From: Rhodopseudomonas palustris
GTDB lineage: Bacteria > Pseudomonadota > Alphaproteobacteria > Rhizobiales > Xanthobacteraceae
Assembly: GCF_003226555.1 (NCBI RefSeq)
Contig: NZ_QKQS01000001.1
Location: forward strand, 62,001-126,000
DNA length: 64,000 nucleotides
Direction of reading: 5' to 3'
In this document: piece after piece, positions 9,075 through 18,488 of the stretch
Numbering within the stretch: the stretch's first letter is position 1
How the letters are laid out: each line of letters starts with the position of its first letter
Position numbers and translations under genes: made by a program
Notes under the pieces: generated by a model
Seen by the model: only the letters and a program-made list of their open reading frames with translations
Databases searched by the model: none
What the model was told of the DNA's origin: nothing

Positions 9075-10265
9075 GTGGCGGCCTCGCGCACGATCATCGT
9101 CGCCGGAGCCGGAATCGGCGGCCTGACGGCCGCATTGGCGCTGGCTGCCAAGGGGTTTCGCGTCACCGTGCTGGAGCGGACCGGTCGCCTCGATGAAGTC
9201 GGCGCCGGCCTGCAACTATCTCCCAACGCCTCCCGCATCCTGGTCGAGCTCGGCCTGCGATCCCGACTCGAGGCTTGCGCCGTGGTGCCGGACGCCGTCA
9301 CGGCGATCAATGCCCGCTCCGGCCGCAGCATCGTGCGGATGCGGATCGCAGACGTCGCCACCCGCGCCGGTGCGCCGTATTGGGTGGTGCATCGCGCCGA
9401 TCTGCAAGCCGCCCTCGCCGCCCAGGTGGCGGCGCATCCCGCAATCGACCTGCGGCTCGGCTGTGCCGTCGACGACGTCGCGCCAGACGCCGACGGCGTC
9501 ACGGTGTCGGCCGGGGGCGCGCAGGAACGGGCACTGGCGGTGATCGGCGCCGACGGCATCTGGTCGGCGGTGCGCGGCCGGGTATTCCCCCAGATCGCAC
9601 CGAGGTTCTCCGGATTGATCGCCTGGCGCGGAACGCTTCCGGCCGAGGCGATGCCGGATGGCGGAATGCTGCGCGGCGTGCAGCTCTGGCTGGGGCCCGA
9701 CGCGCATTTGGTGGTGTATCCGATCTCGGGGGGCCGGCGGATCAATCTTGTGGCGGTGGTCGACGGCTCCTGGAACCAGCGCGGCTGGAGCGCGCGGGGC
9801 GAACCGACAGAGATCATCGCCCGGTTTGCCCATTGGGCCGGCGCCGCCCAGGCGTTGATCGGGGCGGTCGAGAACTGGACGCGGTGGGCGCTGTTTGCGA
9901 TGCCGGACGGCGGGGCCTGGAACCAGGGACCGGTCGCCCTGCTCGGCGACGCCTCCCACGGCATGCTGCCGTTCGCCGCCCAGGGCGCCGGCATGGCGAT
10001 CGAAGACGCCGCGGTTCTGGCCGCTGGGCTTGCCGCCCGCCATGGCGAGGGCCGAGGCGCCGCCGCAGAGGTCGCAGCAACGCTGCAGCGCTATGCGGCG
10101 CTGCGCCAGCCACGGGTCAGGCAGGTGCAACGGCTCGCCCGTCAAAACGGTACGATCTACCACCTGCCCGGCGCTGCAGCGCTCGCCCGCGACGTCGCCA
10201 TGCGGGCGCTCGGCCCAAACCGGCTGCTGGCGCGGCAGGGCTGGATCTACGACTGGCGGCCGTGA
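9075..10265 (+). CDS. FAD-dependent monooxygenase (salicylate hydroxylase/UbiH type)
   Basis: 396 residues starting at GTG. Dinucleotide-binding GAGIGG is at 11-16, the DG motif is in VIGADGIWSAVR, and the second FAD motif is LLGDASHGMLPFAAQGAGMAIEDA near 295-320. This is a group A flavoprotein hydroxylase that uses NAD(P)H and O2 to hydroxylate an aromatic ring. Salicylate, 3-hydroxybenzoate or quinone precursors are all possible; the substrate is unresolved. Confidence 0.92.
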   Translation: MAASRTIIVAGAGIGGLTAALALAAKGFRVTVLERTGRLDEVGAGLQLSPNASRILVELGLRSRLEACAVVPDAVTAINARSGRSIVRMRIADVATRAGAPYWVVHRADLQAALAAQVAAHPAIDLRLGCAVDDVAPDADGVTVSAGGAQERALAVIGADGIWSAVRGRVFPQIAPRFSGLIAWRGTLPAEAMPDGGMLRGVQLWLGPDAHLVVYPISGGRRINLVAVVDGSWNQRGWSARGEPTEIIARFAHWAGAAQALIGAVENWTRWALFAMPDGGAWNQGPVALLGDASHGMLPFAAQGAGMAIEDAAVLAAGLAARHGEGRGAAAEVAATLQRYAALRQPRVRQVQRLARQNGTIYHLPGAAALARDVAMRALGPNRLLARQGWIYDWRP

Positions 10266-10272
10266 GGCGCCG

Positions 10273-10686
10273 TTAGCGTGCCCCGCGCCCCGCCCGCTTG
10301 GTGGCGGCGGGAGCAGCAGCCGGTGGCTCCGGCGTCGCGGTGCAATGGTTGTCGCGCCAGGTCTGTTCGGCCAGACGCGATTGCGCTTTCAGGTTGATGT
10401 AGTCGTTGCGGTAGGCGACCTCGGCCACCACCGGCCCGGCGACGCCGGTCTGCGCCTTGCGCATCAGGCCGTCCAGCTTGGCGAGCTGGGTGTCGAGCGA
10501 TTTGCGCTCCGCCTCGAGCTGCTTGCAGTCGTACAGCTCGTATCTGGCCGGATCGACGAAGGCCTGCGACAGCGCGCTGTCGCCTATCCCGGCGCAGCCG
10601 GACAGGCCGAGCGCGGCGGCGATCAGGGCAGCGGCGGCAACAGCCCTGCGGGCTGCGGCGGAATCGAACAGGCGTTGCGATGTCAT
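10273..10686 (-). CDS. Putative lipoprotein
   Basis: Starting at the internal ATG (MTSQRLFD), the 137-residue protein has a signal peptide ending in lipobox LSGC at about residue 30, then a soluble helical domain with a Cys pair (YDCKQLEAE and DNHC) and a Pro/Ala-rich basic tail. It should be lipid-anchored in the envelope. Function unknown. It converges with the monooxygenase gene with 7 bp between. Confidence 0.75.
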   Translation of the reverse strand: MTSQRLFDSAAARRAVAAAALIAAALGLSGCAGIGDSALSQAFVDPARYELYDCKQLEAERKSLDTQLAKLDGLMRKAQTGVAGPVVAEVAYRNDYINLKAQSRLAEQTWRDNHCTATPEPPAAAPAATKRAGRGAR

Positions 10687-10784
10687 GGTGACCGGCTGTG
10701 TGAACCAGGTTGAGGTTTCGGTCAAATCAGGCTGTGATGACCGCAGTGTGGCCGGCGTCAAGCCCGACCAGCAGGACGCGACCG

Positions 10785-11213
10785 ATGCAGAAGATCCTTC
10801 TCCCCTATGACGGCTCCGCCAATGCCGGCCGCGCGCTGGACTGGGTGATCGGCCTGGTGAACGACAACGTGCCGATCGAACTGGTGCTGGTCTACGCCCA
10901 TCCCGAGCCGGCGCTATACGGCGAGATCGCGGTCTACGTCTCCAAGGACAAGATGGAGGAGCTGCAGCGCGAGCATGGCGACGACATCCTGCAGCCGGCG
11001 ATCGCCAAGCTCACCGCTGCCAAGATCCCGTTCACCTCCGAAGTGCTGACCGGCGACACCGCGCAGCGGATCGTCAAGCGGGCCGAAGAGCTGAACTGCA
11101 GCGGCATCGTGATGGGCACCCGCGGCCGCAGCGCGATCGGCAATCTGGTGCTCGGCTCGGTCGCCAACAAGGTGGTGCATCTGACCAAACTACCAGTGAC
11201 GCTGGTGAAGTAA
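10785..11213 (+). CDS. Universal stress protein (UspA family)
   Basis: 142 residues forming one Usp domain. It begins ILLPYDGSANA and carries the ATP-binding signature GTRGRSAIGNLVLGSVA near residues 109-125, so it is the nucleotide-binding subtype. The ATG at 10785 fits the family's usual start; an in-frame ATG further upstream would add an unlikely tail. Confidence 0.93.
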   Translation: MQKILLPYDGSANAGRALDWVIGLVNDNVPIELVLVYAHPEPALYGEIAVYVSKDKMEELQREHGDDILQPAIAKLTAAKIPFTSEVLTGDTAQRIVKRAEELNCSGIVMGTRGRSAIGNLVLGSVANKVVHLTKLPVTLVK

Positions 11214-11308
11214 CCGCACGGTCCGCGGCGCTTCGCTCGCCTTGCCAAACCGGCAGGTTTGGAACAGTGTCGCGCCGCAATCGATCGGATGTTCCCAAGG
11301 AGCGAGCG

Positions 11309-12166
11309 GTGTCGGGATTGAAGCAAATGCTGCGTGCGCCCTGGGTGTGGCGGGCGCAGGCGCGCGACCGCATCGTCGCGCAGCGCGAAGTGCCGACGCT
11401 GGCGGTGGTGGCGATCTTCCGCGAAGAGGCGCCGTTCCTCGACGAATGGCTGCGCTTCCATGAGGCGGTCGGCGTCGGCCATTTCTACCTCTACAACAAT
11501 TTCAGCACCGATCACTTCCGCGAGGTGCTGGCGCCGTGGATCGCGCGCGGGCTGGTGACGCTGACCGATTGGCCGGTCGAGGTCGGACAGCTGCCGGCGT
11601 ATCGCCACTGTATCAAGCAGCACATGCTGGATGCGAAGTGGATGGCGTTGATCGACATCGACGAGTTTCTGTTCTCGCCGGTCGCGGACAAAGTCACCGA
11701 CGTGCTCGGCCGGTTCGACGGCGCGCCCGCGGTTGGCGTGTTCTCACCGTATTTCGGCTCCGCCGGTCACGAGCAGCGCCCGCCGGTGCCGATCAGCCGC
11801 GCCTTCACCAAGCGCTCGCCGCTGTCGAAGATCTCGGCCAAGACCATCGCCAACCCGCGCTGGATTCGCGCCATCCGCAACGTCCATCTCTACAAATACT
11901 GGCGGGGCGAAACCATCGACACCATGGGCCGCCCGTTCCAGGGCGACCGCCCGGTGCTCGACCTGCTCCGCCTCAATCACTATTGGTCGCGCTCGCTGTC
12001 CGACCTGCAGACCAAGATCCAGCGCGGCGATGCCTCGACCCCTGTCCCGCGCGACAGCGACTGGCACTTCGCCGCCGAGAAGGACATGAACGCCGAGGAC
12101 GACACCTCGATCCTGCCGGTGCTGGACCGGGTGTTCGGCAAGGCGCAGGACAGCGAACCGGCCTGA
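11309..12166 (+). CDS. Glycosyltransferase (GT2/GT92-like)
   Basis: 285 residues from a GTG preceded by AAGGAG at ideal spacing. The N-terminal core reads VAIFREEAPFLDEWLRFHEAVG followed by FYLYNN, and the metal-binding DxD-like motif is in LIDIDEFLF. This is the pattern of glycosyltransferase family 92/DUF23-type enzymes, which act on surface polysaccharide. There is no transmembrane helix. An upstream start at 11267 is possible but has no SD. Donor and acceptor are unknown. Confidence 0.85.
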   Translation: MSGLKQMLRAPWVWRAQARDRIVAQREVPTLAVVAIFREEAPFLDEWLRFHEAVGVGHFYLYNNFSTDHFREVLAPWIARGLVTLTDWPVEVGQLPAYRHCIKQHMLDAKWMALIDIDEFLFSPVADKVTDVLGRFDGAPAVGVFSPYFGSAGHEQRPPVPISRAFTKRSPLSKISAKTIANPRWIRAIRNVHLYKYWRGETIDTMGRPFQGDRPVLDLLRLNHYWSRSLSDLQTKIQRGDASTPVPRDSDWHFAAEKDMNAEDDTSILPVLDRVFGKAQDSEPA

Positions 12167-12259
12167 TGCGAACTGGGCCAGGGGCCTCGGACATCCTCAC
12201 TACATGATCGGATGCGATAGACTTGCCTCGTACCTCGAGCGAGCACTTCCGGATAGAGC

Positions 12260-13078
12260 ATGCCGACCAAACCGACATTTCCCGCCGAAACAATGGGCGC
12301 CAAAGTCGACGCTCACGCGATGTATCTCGGCGAGCGAATCAATACCGCGGCGTTCGAACAACACGCACTTTCCTCGGTCCCGCTCGCGATCCGCGGCGGC
12401 GCATCGGGGATCGCGGTGCTGTTCCGTTACGGCGTGGTGGTGCTGATCGGGCTGACGGCAAGCGAAGAGAAGGAGTTTCTCGATCGGCTGCGGCCGCGGA
12501 TCGGCGGCTTGTTCGACAGCGTCGACGAGGAAACCGCGACGGTCGAGATCGCCGGCGACGGCGAAGACCAGGTCCCTGCCGGCGGCCCTATTCAACTGCG
12601 GCAATTGTCGCCCGAGCGGCTGCTGGTGATCGCCGACGCGCTCGCCAAGAGTGTCGTGCTCGCGCATGACGAGCGCGAAGCCGCCAAGGTGTTCGAAGTC
12701 ATCGAACCGTTCGCCAAGGAGCTGTCCGACCACGGCCGCACCAAGCGCAGCCGCACCGAGATGATGCGGCTGATCGGGAAGGCGCTCCTGGTCCAGCACC
12801 GCGTATCCGGCCGCGTCGCGATCACCGAGAAGCCCGACGCCCTGTGGGACCGCCCCGATCTGGAGCGGCTCTACGCCCGGCTCGAGGACGAGTACGAGCT
12901 GCGTGAGCGGGTCGAGACGTTGAACCGCAAGCTCGCGGTGATCTCCGAGACCGCCGCGACGCTGGCCGACATCATCGACACGCGCCGCGCGCTGCGCCTC
13001 GAATTGATCGTGGTGCTGCTGATCGCATTCGAGGTGGTGATCGGGGTCTATCAGATCGCGATCGGACGCGGACACTGA
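12260..13078 (+). CDS. RMD1/DUF155 family membrane protein
   Basis: 272 residues. The soluble part carries the RMD1 pattern (FRYGVVVLIGLTASEEKEFL; Q-RQLSPERLLVIADALAKSVVL). A coiled helical segment with RVETLNRKL follows, and one C-terminal membrane helix ends the protein (LIVVLLIAFEVVIGVYQI). Yeast Rmd1 and human RMND1 are mitochondrial inner-membrane proteins needed for translation; bacterial members are uncharacterised. Confidence 0.88.
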   Translation: MPTKPTFPAETMGAKVDAHAMYLGERINTAAFEQHALSSVPLAIRGGASGIAVLFRYGVVVLIGLTASEEKEFLDRLRPRIGGLFDSVDEETATVEIAGDGEDQVPAGGPIQLRQLSPERLLVIADALAKSVVLAHDEREAAKVFEVIEPFAKELSDHGRTKRSRTEMMRLIGKALLVQHRVSGRVAITEKPDALWDRPDLERLYARLEDEYELRERVETLNRKLAVISETAATLADIIDTRRALRLELIVVLLIAFEVVIGVYQIAIGRGH

Positions 13079-13129
13079 GACCGCGAGCGGCAAAGGCGGG
13101 ATCGTCCAGCCCACAACGAAAGGCATCGC

Positions 13130-13585
13130 ATGGCCGAACAGATCCGGCGCGGGACGCCCGCCGACGTCGACGCAATCACCGACCTGACGATGCGCGCCTA
13201 TGGCAAGTGGCTGGCGCTGATCGGCTACGAGCCGCTGCCGATGCTCGCCGACTACGCGGTCGCAATCCGGGAGCATCGCTTCGACCTGCTGGAGGTTGGT
13301 GGCGAGCTCGCAGCGCTGATCGAAACCGAACGGCGCGACGACGACCTGCTGATCGTCAACGTCGCGGTGTCGCCCGACGCCCAGAAGCGTGGATACGGCC
13401 GCCGCCTGATGGCGCTCGCCGAGCAGATCGCCACCGAGGCCGGCCGCACCACGCTGCGGCTCTACACCAACGAACGCTTCGAAGAGAACATCCGGCTGTA
13501 CGCCTCGCTCGGCTACGCTCAGGAACGGCTGGAAACCCGCGCGAACGGGGCACGGGTGGTGCATATGGTGAAGCGGATGGGGTAG
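13130..13585 (+). CDS. GNAT family N-acetyltransferase
   Basis: 151 residues. Acetyl-CoA-binding motif A is V-VSPDAQKRGYGRRLMALAE near residues 83-102, and motif B ends in NIRLYASLGY. The start has AAAGG upstream. The family transfers acetyl to amines; the substrate is unknown. Confidence 0.9.
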   Translation: MAEQIRRGTPADVDAITDLTMRAYGKWLALIGYEPLPMLADYAVAIREHRFDLLEVGGELAALIETERRDDDLLIVNVAVSPDAQKRGYGRRLMALAEQIATEAGRTTLRLYTNERFEENIRLYASLGYAQERLETRANGARVVHMVKRMG

Positions 13586-13675
13586 TTGCTGGTGGTGCGG
13601 GGCAGCCTGGCCGCCCGCAAGCAGCTCGGCCTGGGGGAGCTTCCGACCCTCCACGATCGCCTCGGCCGCCATGCT

Positions 13676-16600
13676 TCACCAAAGATAGCGCAGCGTTGCC
13701 GTGCCGGCGTAGGTCTGAGCATGCGCGGCGAATTCTCCGTCGAATTTGGCACTGAGCGCGAGGCCTCCGGCGAAGCGCAACTCGGCGCCCACCGAGGCGA
13801 GGCCGGAATCGCGCGTGGGCGCGGCGCCGGCGACGACGAAGCTCGCGCCCGGCAGCGCCTGGAAGGTCGCGGTCAGCGAGGGATCGCTGACCCAGTCGTG
13901 CGCATAGGCCAACTTCGCCCGCAGTGTCAGCAGTGAACCAGAGTCGAGCGCGACGCTGCGATCGAGCCGCGCACCCGCCTCGCCGCGGGTGTCGCTGGCG
14001 CTGCGGCTCGCATAGCCGAGGCCGAACAGGCCGGCGGGGCTGGTCTCGCTGTAAGAGGGCGTATCGAACCATTGCGCGTTCACCGCCGCATAGGGCGTCA
14101 CCGCGACGAACGGCGACGCGATGCGCCAGCCCGCCTCCAGCCGTCCGCCATAGCTCTGCGCGATGAAGCTGGCGGTACTGCGCGTCGCCGCGAACGACAT
14201 GCGGTCGGTCGACATCCAGTGATTGGCGAAGGCCAGCGAGGCGGCGAGATAGGCCGGGCCCGAAGTCGTCCTGGCGTTGACGCCGACCTGGAAAGCATCG
14301 CCGCGACCGCTGCCGAGGCCCTGCCCGAGATTCCAACTGCTCTGCCCGCCCGCCAGCGCAAAGCCGAGCCGGGTGAACGGCGAGAGCTGATAGTCCGCGC
14401 CCGCGGCAACCCCGCCGGCACGCGAGGTCAGATCGTTGCTGCCGATCGCCGCATCGCCGGCAATACGGCTGCCGCCGCCATAGGCCGCTCCCCACAGGCT
14501 CCAGCGCGGCTCATAGGCTCGTGCCGGGCGCGGCGGCGCCTTGGTTATCGCCGCATAGGCCGAGGCGACGCCCGCCGGCAGCGGCGGACGCTCCGGCGCA
14601 TAGCCGAGCGCGCCGGCACCCTCGCCTTCGGAGCGCCCATCGACGAACGGATCGGTCATCAGTCCGAGGAACGCCGTTCCCATCTGGAACGCGCTCTGCT
14701 GGGCGCCGGTCGCCGGCTCGCCGGAGAGCTGGGTCAACGCGTTGGCGAGATTCAGGCCGGTCATACCGAACACGCCGACGAAGCCCGGCGGCAGCGTGCC
14801 GCCGGCGTTGAAGTAACCGTTGAGCGCATTTGCGACGCCGCGCAGGTTGAGGCCAAAGCCGGCGGTGTCGCCCAGCCGGGCCTGCAGCTTCAGCGTCACG
14901 CTGTTCGGCGTGGAGTAGTCGAGACGGGCGGTGAATCCGGTCGGCAGGCCGGAACTCGTCAGCCCGTCGAAGCTCCCGGTCCGGCTGGAAGCCGTGAGAA
15001 TGGTGTAGTCCTTGCTGAGATAGCTGCCCGGCGCAAACACCGCCAGCACGTTGCCGGCCAGCGTCGCCGTTCCGCTGATGGTCGAGGACGCGGTCGATGG
15101 ATTGATCTGAACCAGATACAGCGCGCCCGACTGGAACGCGAGATTGCCGGCCACATGCAACGTCGTCCCGGCGACACCGGAGCCCGGCGCCAGGGTGCCG
15201 CCGCTGGCCACCGTGAGGCTGCCGACCGTGCCGGTGCCGGCCAGCGTCGCGCCGCCGGCGACCGTGGTCGCCGAATTGGCGATCGAGCCGTTCACCACCA
15301 GCGTGCCGCCGTTGATCGTGGTCGCGCCCGAATAGGTGTTGGTGCCGCTCAACGTCTCGCGGCCGCCGGCCAGCGTCAGTCCGCCGGAGCCGGCGAGCGT
15401 GCCGGCAAAGCTGCCTGACGCATTCGCCAGCGTCAGCGTCTGGCTGCCGAGCGCGACCGCGCCGCTGCCGGCCAGCGTCGCGATGGTGGCGCCGGCGGTG
15501 GCGCCGGAGATATCGAACGCCGCGCCCGTGCCGACGCTGACGCCGCTCGACGCAGCGATGCTGCCGGCGTCGCTCAGCGCCAGCGTGCCGGCTGCGACTG
15601 TGGTGCCGCCCGAATAGCTGTTGGCGCCGGTCAGCGTCTCGGTGCCGCCGGCGATGGTAAGGCCGCCCGTGCCGGTGATCTGCCCGGCGAACGTCGTGGA
15701 GGCATTCGCAAGCGTCAGGGACTTGCTACCGAGCGCGACCGTCGCCCCGGCGACGCCGGCCAGCGTCGTGATAGTCGCGCCAGCGTTTGTGCCGGAGATT
15801 TCGAACGCCGCGCCCGAGGCAATGCTGACGCCGCTCGACGCCGCGATGCTGCCCGCGCCGCTCAGCGCCAGCGTGCCGGCATTGATCAGCGTGGCGCGGG
15901 TGTAGGCATTCACCGCCGCCAGCACCAGCGAGCCCGCGCCGGTTTTGGTCAGGCCGCCGCTGCCGGTCAGGCCGGTGGCGAAGGTGACGTTGTTGCCGTT
16001 GGTATCGAAGCTGCCGCCATGGCTGCCGAGGGCGGCGAGCCGCGCGGAGATGTCGGTCGTGGTGCCGGTCGCCCATTGCAGGCCGCCGCCGTCGAGCGCG
16101 ATCAGCCCGGTGCCAAAATTGTTGGCGGCATTGAAGTTGATCAGGCCGCCCGTGACCAGGGTGCCGCCCGAATAGGTGTTGACGCCCGACAGCACCAGCG
16201 TGCCGGGACCGAGCATCTCGAGGAAACCCGGCGAACCGCCGTCGGCGATTACACCCGAAATGGTCTGCGTGGTGCCGGCCGCCGGCGTGAAAATCGGATC
16301 GCCGCTGATCGTGATGTTGTTGGCGATCGTATAATTGCCGCCGGTGAAGGCGAGCGTCGTGCCGGCCGCGAGCGCCAACGTGCCGGAGCCGAGCGCGTTG
16401 GCACTGGCGATGGTCAGCGTTCCGCTGGCTAAATTGACGGCGCCGGTGAAGCCGCCTGCGCTTGTGTTCAGCGTCAGCTTGTGCGTCCCCGCATCGACGA
16501 TGAGGGTTCCGGATCCGGCAATGTTGGTGGTGAAAGGAATTCCAAATGATGCGTCGACGCCGGCGCTTCTCTGGTCAATCGTCAGATTGGCCCCGGCTTC

Positions 16601-17467
16601 GATAACGACATTTCCGTTGATGAAGGAGCCGGGCAGGAGTTGAAGAACATTGGAGCCGCTCACGAAATCGATCGCCTTGCGGCTCGTGCCGTTGCCGCCC
16701 GAGATGGTCCCGGCATTGAGGATCGTCAGATTGCTGCCGACAACGGCGGTCCCGGCCTTGGCGCTAGTCGTACTGCCGCCATAGATGGAGCCATAGTTCT
16801 CGAGAATGCCGCCGGCGGTGAAGAGGACGCCAATGCCGCCATCGCCATTTGCACCATTCGTACCGAGACCGCCGCCGGTGCCGCCGCCATTACCCCCGGC
16901 GCCGCCGGAGATCGTTCCGTTATTTGTGAGCGTGAGAGCGGTGGTTTCAACGACGCCGTAACCGCCAGCGCCGCCGCCACCGCCGCCACCGCCGCCCAGA
17001 CCCGACGCGGACGTAAGGCCGGCGCCACCGCTGCCGCCGATGCCACCGCTAACCGTGACGCCCACGGATACGGACGTGATACCGGTAGCGCCGTTCGTGC
17101 CGCCGGTGCCACCGGCGCCACCCGATGCTGCGCCGCTGCCGTCGCGGCCGCCGGCACCACCAGCACCGCCGCCGGCAGCGCCACCGCCGCCACCGCCGCC
17201 GCCGTAGTCGCCAGTGCCATCCTGACCGTCGCTGCCGGCCTGACCGCTATATCCCGTAGCGCCGGCGCCGCCAGGGCCATCGGTTCCTGTGCCACTGAAA
17301 CTGCCGGTGCCGAGGCCGCCGGTGCCGCCGTCCGCCAGCGCTGGACCTGATAGTCCCAAAGCAAGGACAATGACGACCGAAGATAACGCGGTGCCGCTCA
17401 ACAGCTCGGAATGTAGCCTCACGTTGTACCTTACGCCCGCAAACGACTTTGCCATACGCCACAGCAT
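13676..17467 (-). CDS. Large glycine-rich autotransporter
   Basis: About 1263 residues. A long basic signal peptide ends near GPALADGG. A PE-PGRS-like Gly-rich stretch follows (roughly residues 45-165), then a passenger of PATR repeats (motif N-YSGGT at least four times). The C-terminal autotransporter barrel (about 270 residues) ends in LRYLW. This is a type Va secreted surface protein: the barrel inserts in the outer membrane and exposes the passenger. I chose the ATG at 17467, preceded by GGAAG; a GTG at 17506 has no SD. The repeats make the passenger prone to rearrangement. Likely adhesin-like; the ligand is unknown. Confidence 0.9.
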   Translation of the reverse strand: MLWRMAKSFAGVRYNVRLHSELLSGTALSSVVIVLALGLSGPALADGGTGGLGTGSFSGTGTDGPGGAGATGYSGQAGSDGQDGTGDYGGGGGGGGAAGGGAGGAGGRDGSGAASGGAGGTGGTNGATGITSVSVGVTVSGGIGGSGGAGLTSASGLGGGGGGGGGAGGYGVVETTALTLTNNGTISGGAGGNGGGTGGGLGTNGANGDGGIGVLFTAGGILENYGSIYGGSTTSAKAGTAVVGSNLTILNAGTISGGNGTSRKAIDFVSGSNVLQLLPGSFINGNVVIEAGANLTIDQRSAGVDASFGIPFTTNIAGSGTLIVDAGTHKLTLNTSAGGFTGAVNLASGTLTIASANALGSGTLALAAGTTLAFTGGNYTIANNITISGDPIFTPAAGTTQTISGVIADGGSPGFLEMLGPGTLVLSGVNTYSGGTLVTGGLINFNAANNFGTGLIALDGGGLQWATGTTTDISARLAALGSHGGSFDTNGNNVTFATGLTGSGGLTKTGAGSLVLAAVNAYTRATLINAGTLALSGAGSIAASSGVSIASGAAFEISGTNAGATITTLAGVAGATVALGSKSLTLANASTTFAGQITGTGGLTIAGGTETLTGANSYSGGTTVAAGTLALSDAGSIAASSGVSVGTGAAFDISGATAGATIATLAGSGAVALGSQTLTLANASGSFAGTLAGSGGLTLAGGRETLSGTNTYSGATTINGGTLVVNGSIANSATTVAGGATLAGTGTVGSLTVASGGTLAPGSGVAGTTLHVAGNLAFQSGALYLVQINPSTASSTISGTATLAGNVLAVFAPGSYLSKDYTILTASSRTGSFDGLTSSGLPTGFTARLDYSTPNSVTLKLQARLGDTAGFGLNLRGVANALNGYFNAGGTLPPGFVGVFGMTGLNLANALTQLSGEPATGAQQSAFQMGTAFLGLMTDPFVDGRSEGEGAGALGYAPERPPLPAGVASAYAAITKAPPRPARAYEPRWSLWGAAYGGGSRIAGDAAIGSNDLTSRAGGVAAGADYQLSPFTRLGFALAGGQSSWNLGQGLGSGRGDAFQVGVNARTTSGPAYLAASLAFANHWMSTDRMSFAATRSTASFIAQSYGGRLEAGWRIASPFVAVTPYAAVNAQWFDTPSYSETSPAGLFGLGYASRSASDTRGEAGARLDRSVALDSGSLLTLRAKLAYAHDWVSDPSLTATFQALPGASFVVAGAAPTRDSGLASVGAELRFAGGLALSAKFDGEFAAHAQTYAGTATLRYLW

Positions 17468-17571
17468 TCCATGTCTTCCGTTGGTCAGAGTGGCTTCGTC
17501 TTTCACGAAAGTGCTCGCTCAATGTTCAGTATTCGCCGTCACCACAGATACAGCAGCGGCGCGGAGCCAAC

Positions 17572-18130
17572 TCATAGTGCGAACGCGACCCGCGCTTTGG
17601 CGGTCCAGAATGTGTAGTCAGTGCCCAGGCCGCCGAAGGTGAGGCGTGGCCCGCCGCGAAGCTCATGGCTACACCGGATACGGCGCGCGCCGACCACGCG
17701 TCCAATGCAACGAGCGGTGCGGTTGCGACGTCCGCCAAGCCGCTGGCGTCGGTCGCGTTTGGCGTCATAAGCTGCGCATTATCGGAAAGCCGTCTGCGAT
17801 CGCGCCGTCGACCGCGCCGGAGATGGCCTGGCCCGAGATTTGCGACACGGCCTTGGTCGCCAGAATCTGCATCGATCGCAGCTTGGTGCTGTCGGCTGGC
17901 ACACTCACCACCTGGCTGAGCGCCGCGGACGTGGCGGCGCCCGGCGACGCCATCGCGACATCCGCCCACCCCAATGCGGCGCACAGCGATGCCAGCGCGA
18001 GGATCGACAGCGGCGCGACCGACACCAGCAGCCGCCATTTCAGCGGGCTTGCGGCGCCAGAATGCCGGAGATACGGGAAGCGCAGCGCACCCGGCCGGGC
18101 GCGCGAAGGCAAGTAAGACTTGATTTTCAT
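17572..18130 (-). pseudogene. Decayed autotransporter: two frameshifts and a deleted middle
   Basis: Frame 1 gives a signal-peptide-like N-terminus and S-KLRSMQILATKAVSQISGQAISGA-DGAIADGF. The sense continues in another frame as SDNAQLMTPNAT, consistent with loss of one T in a T-run near 17784. It then jumps to a typical barrel end (WSARAVSGVAMSFAAG). A second frameshift gives LTFGGLGTDYTFWTAKARVAFAL before the stop. Such autotransporters have several hundred residues between these parts, so the middle is missing. It lies just upstream of the intact autotransporter on the same strand. Confidence 0.75.
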
Positions 18131-18488
18131 GACAAGCTCAAAAATCGGTCACGACTGTCGGAGCGAGGCGATCAATCGGCCTCGACGGCTCTCCGTTGAA
18201 AGTGATTGTTAGCAACTCGACGGTGTGCCCGATGTGCCCAGCGTCTCAGCGGTCAATTCAGCCGCATACTGATGCACGGACAGCACATCATGCTCGCAAT
18301 ACGGGAATGAGTTTTCACATACCCCTTTTCGTTCTGAGTAAGCACGCCGGCCTCATCACATCCGTGTCGCTTGCAGGCCGATTTTGCGGTGACTACAAAT
18401 CGGCTGTCAGCTTGCCGCGAAATGGCGGGGACAGAGCCACGAACAGGTTGGTTGGGCCTCGTCGGACGATGATGCAGACGAGGGAGAC
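18131..18488. other. Intergenic region before the AraC-type gene
   Basis: No gene is visible in these 358 bp. They separate the divergent autotransporter remnant from the AraC-type regulator and should hold both promoters. The AraC SD (GAGGGAGAC) is at 18479-18487. Confidence 0.5.

Noticed and set aside
12200-13672. A 490-codon minus-strand frame opposite the RMD1 and GNAT genes
   Set aside because: Both plus-strand genes have clear family motifs and ribosome-binding sites; the reverse frame has neither.
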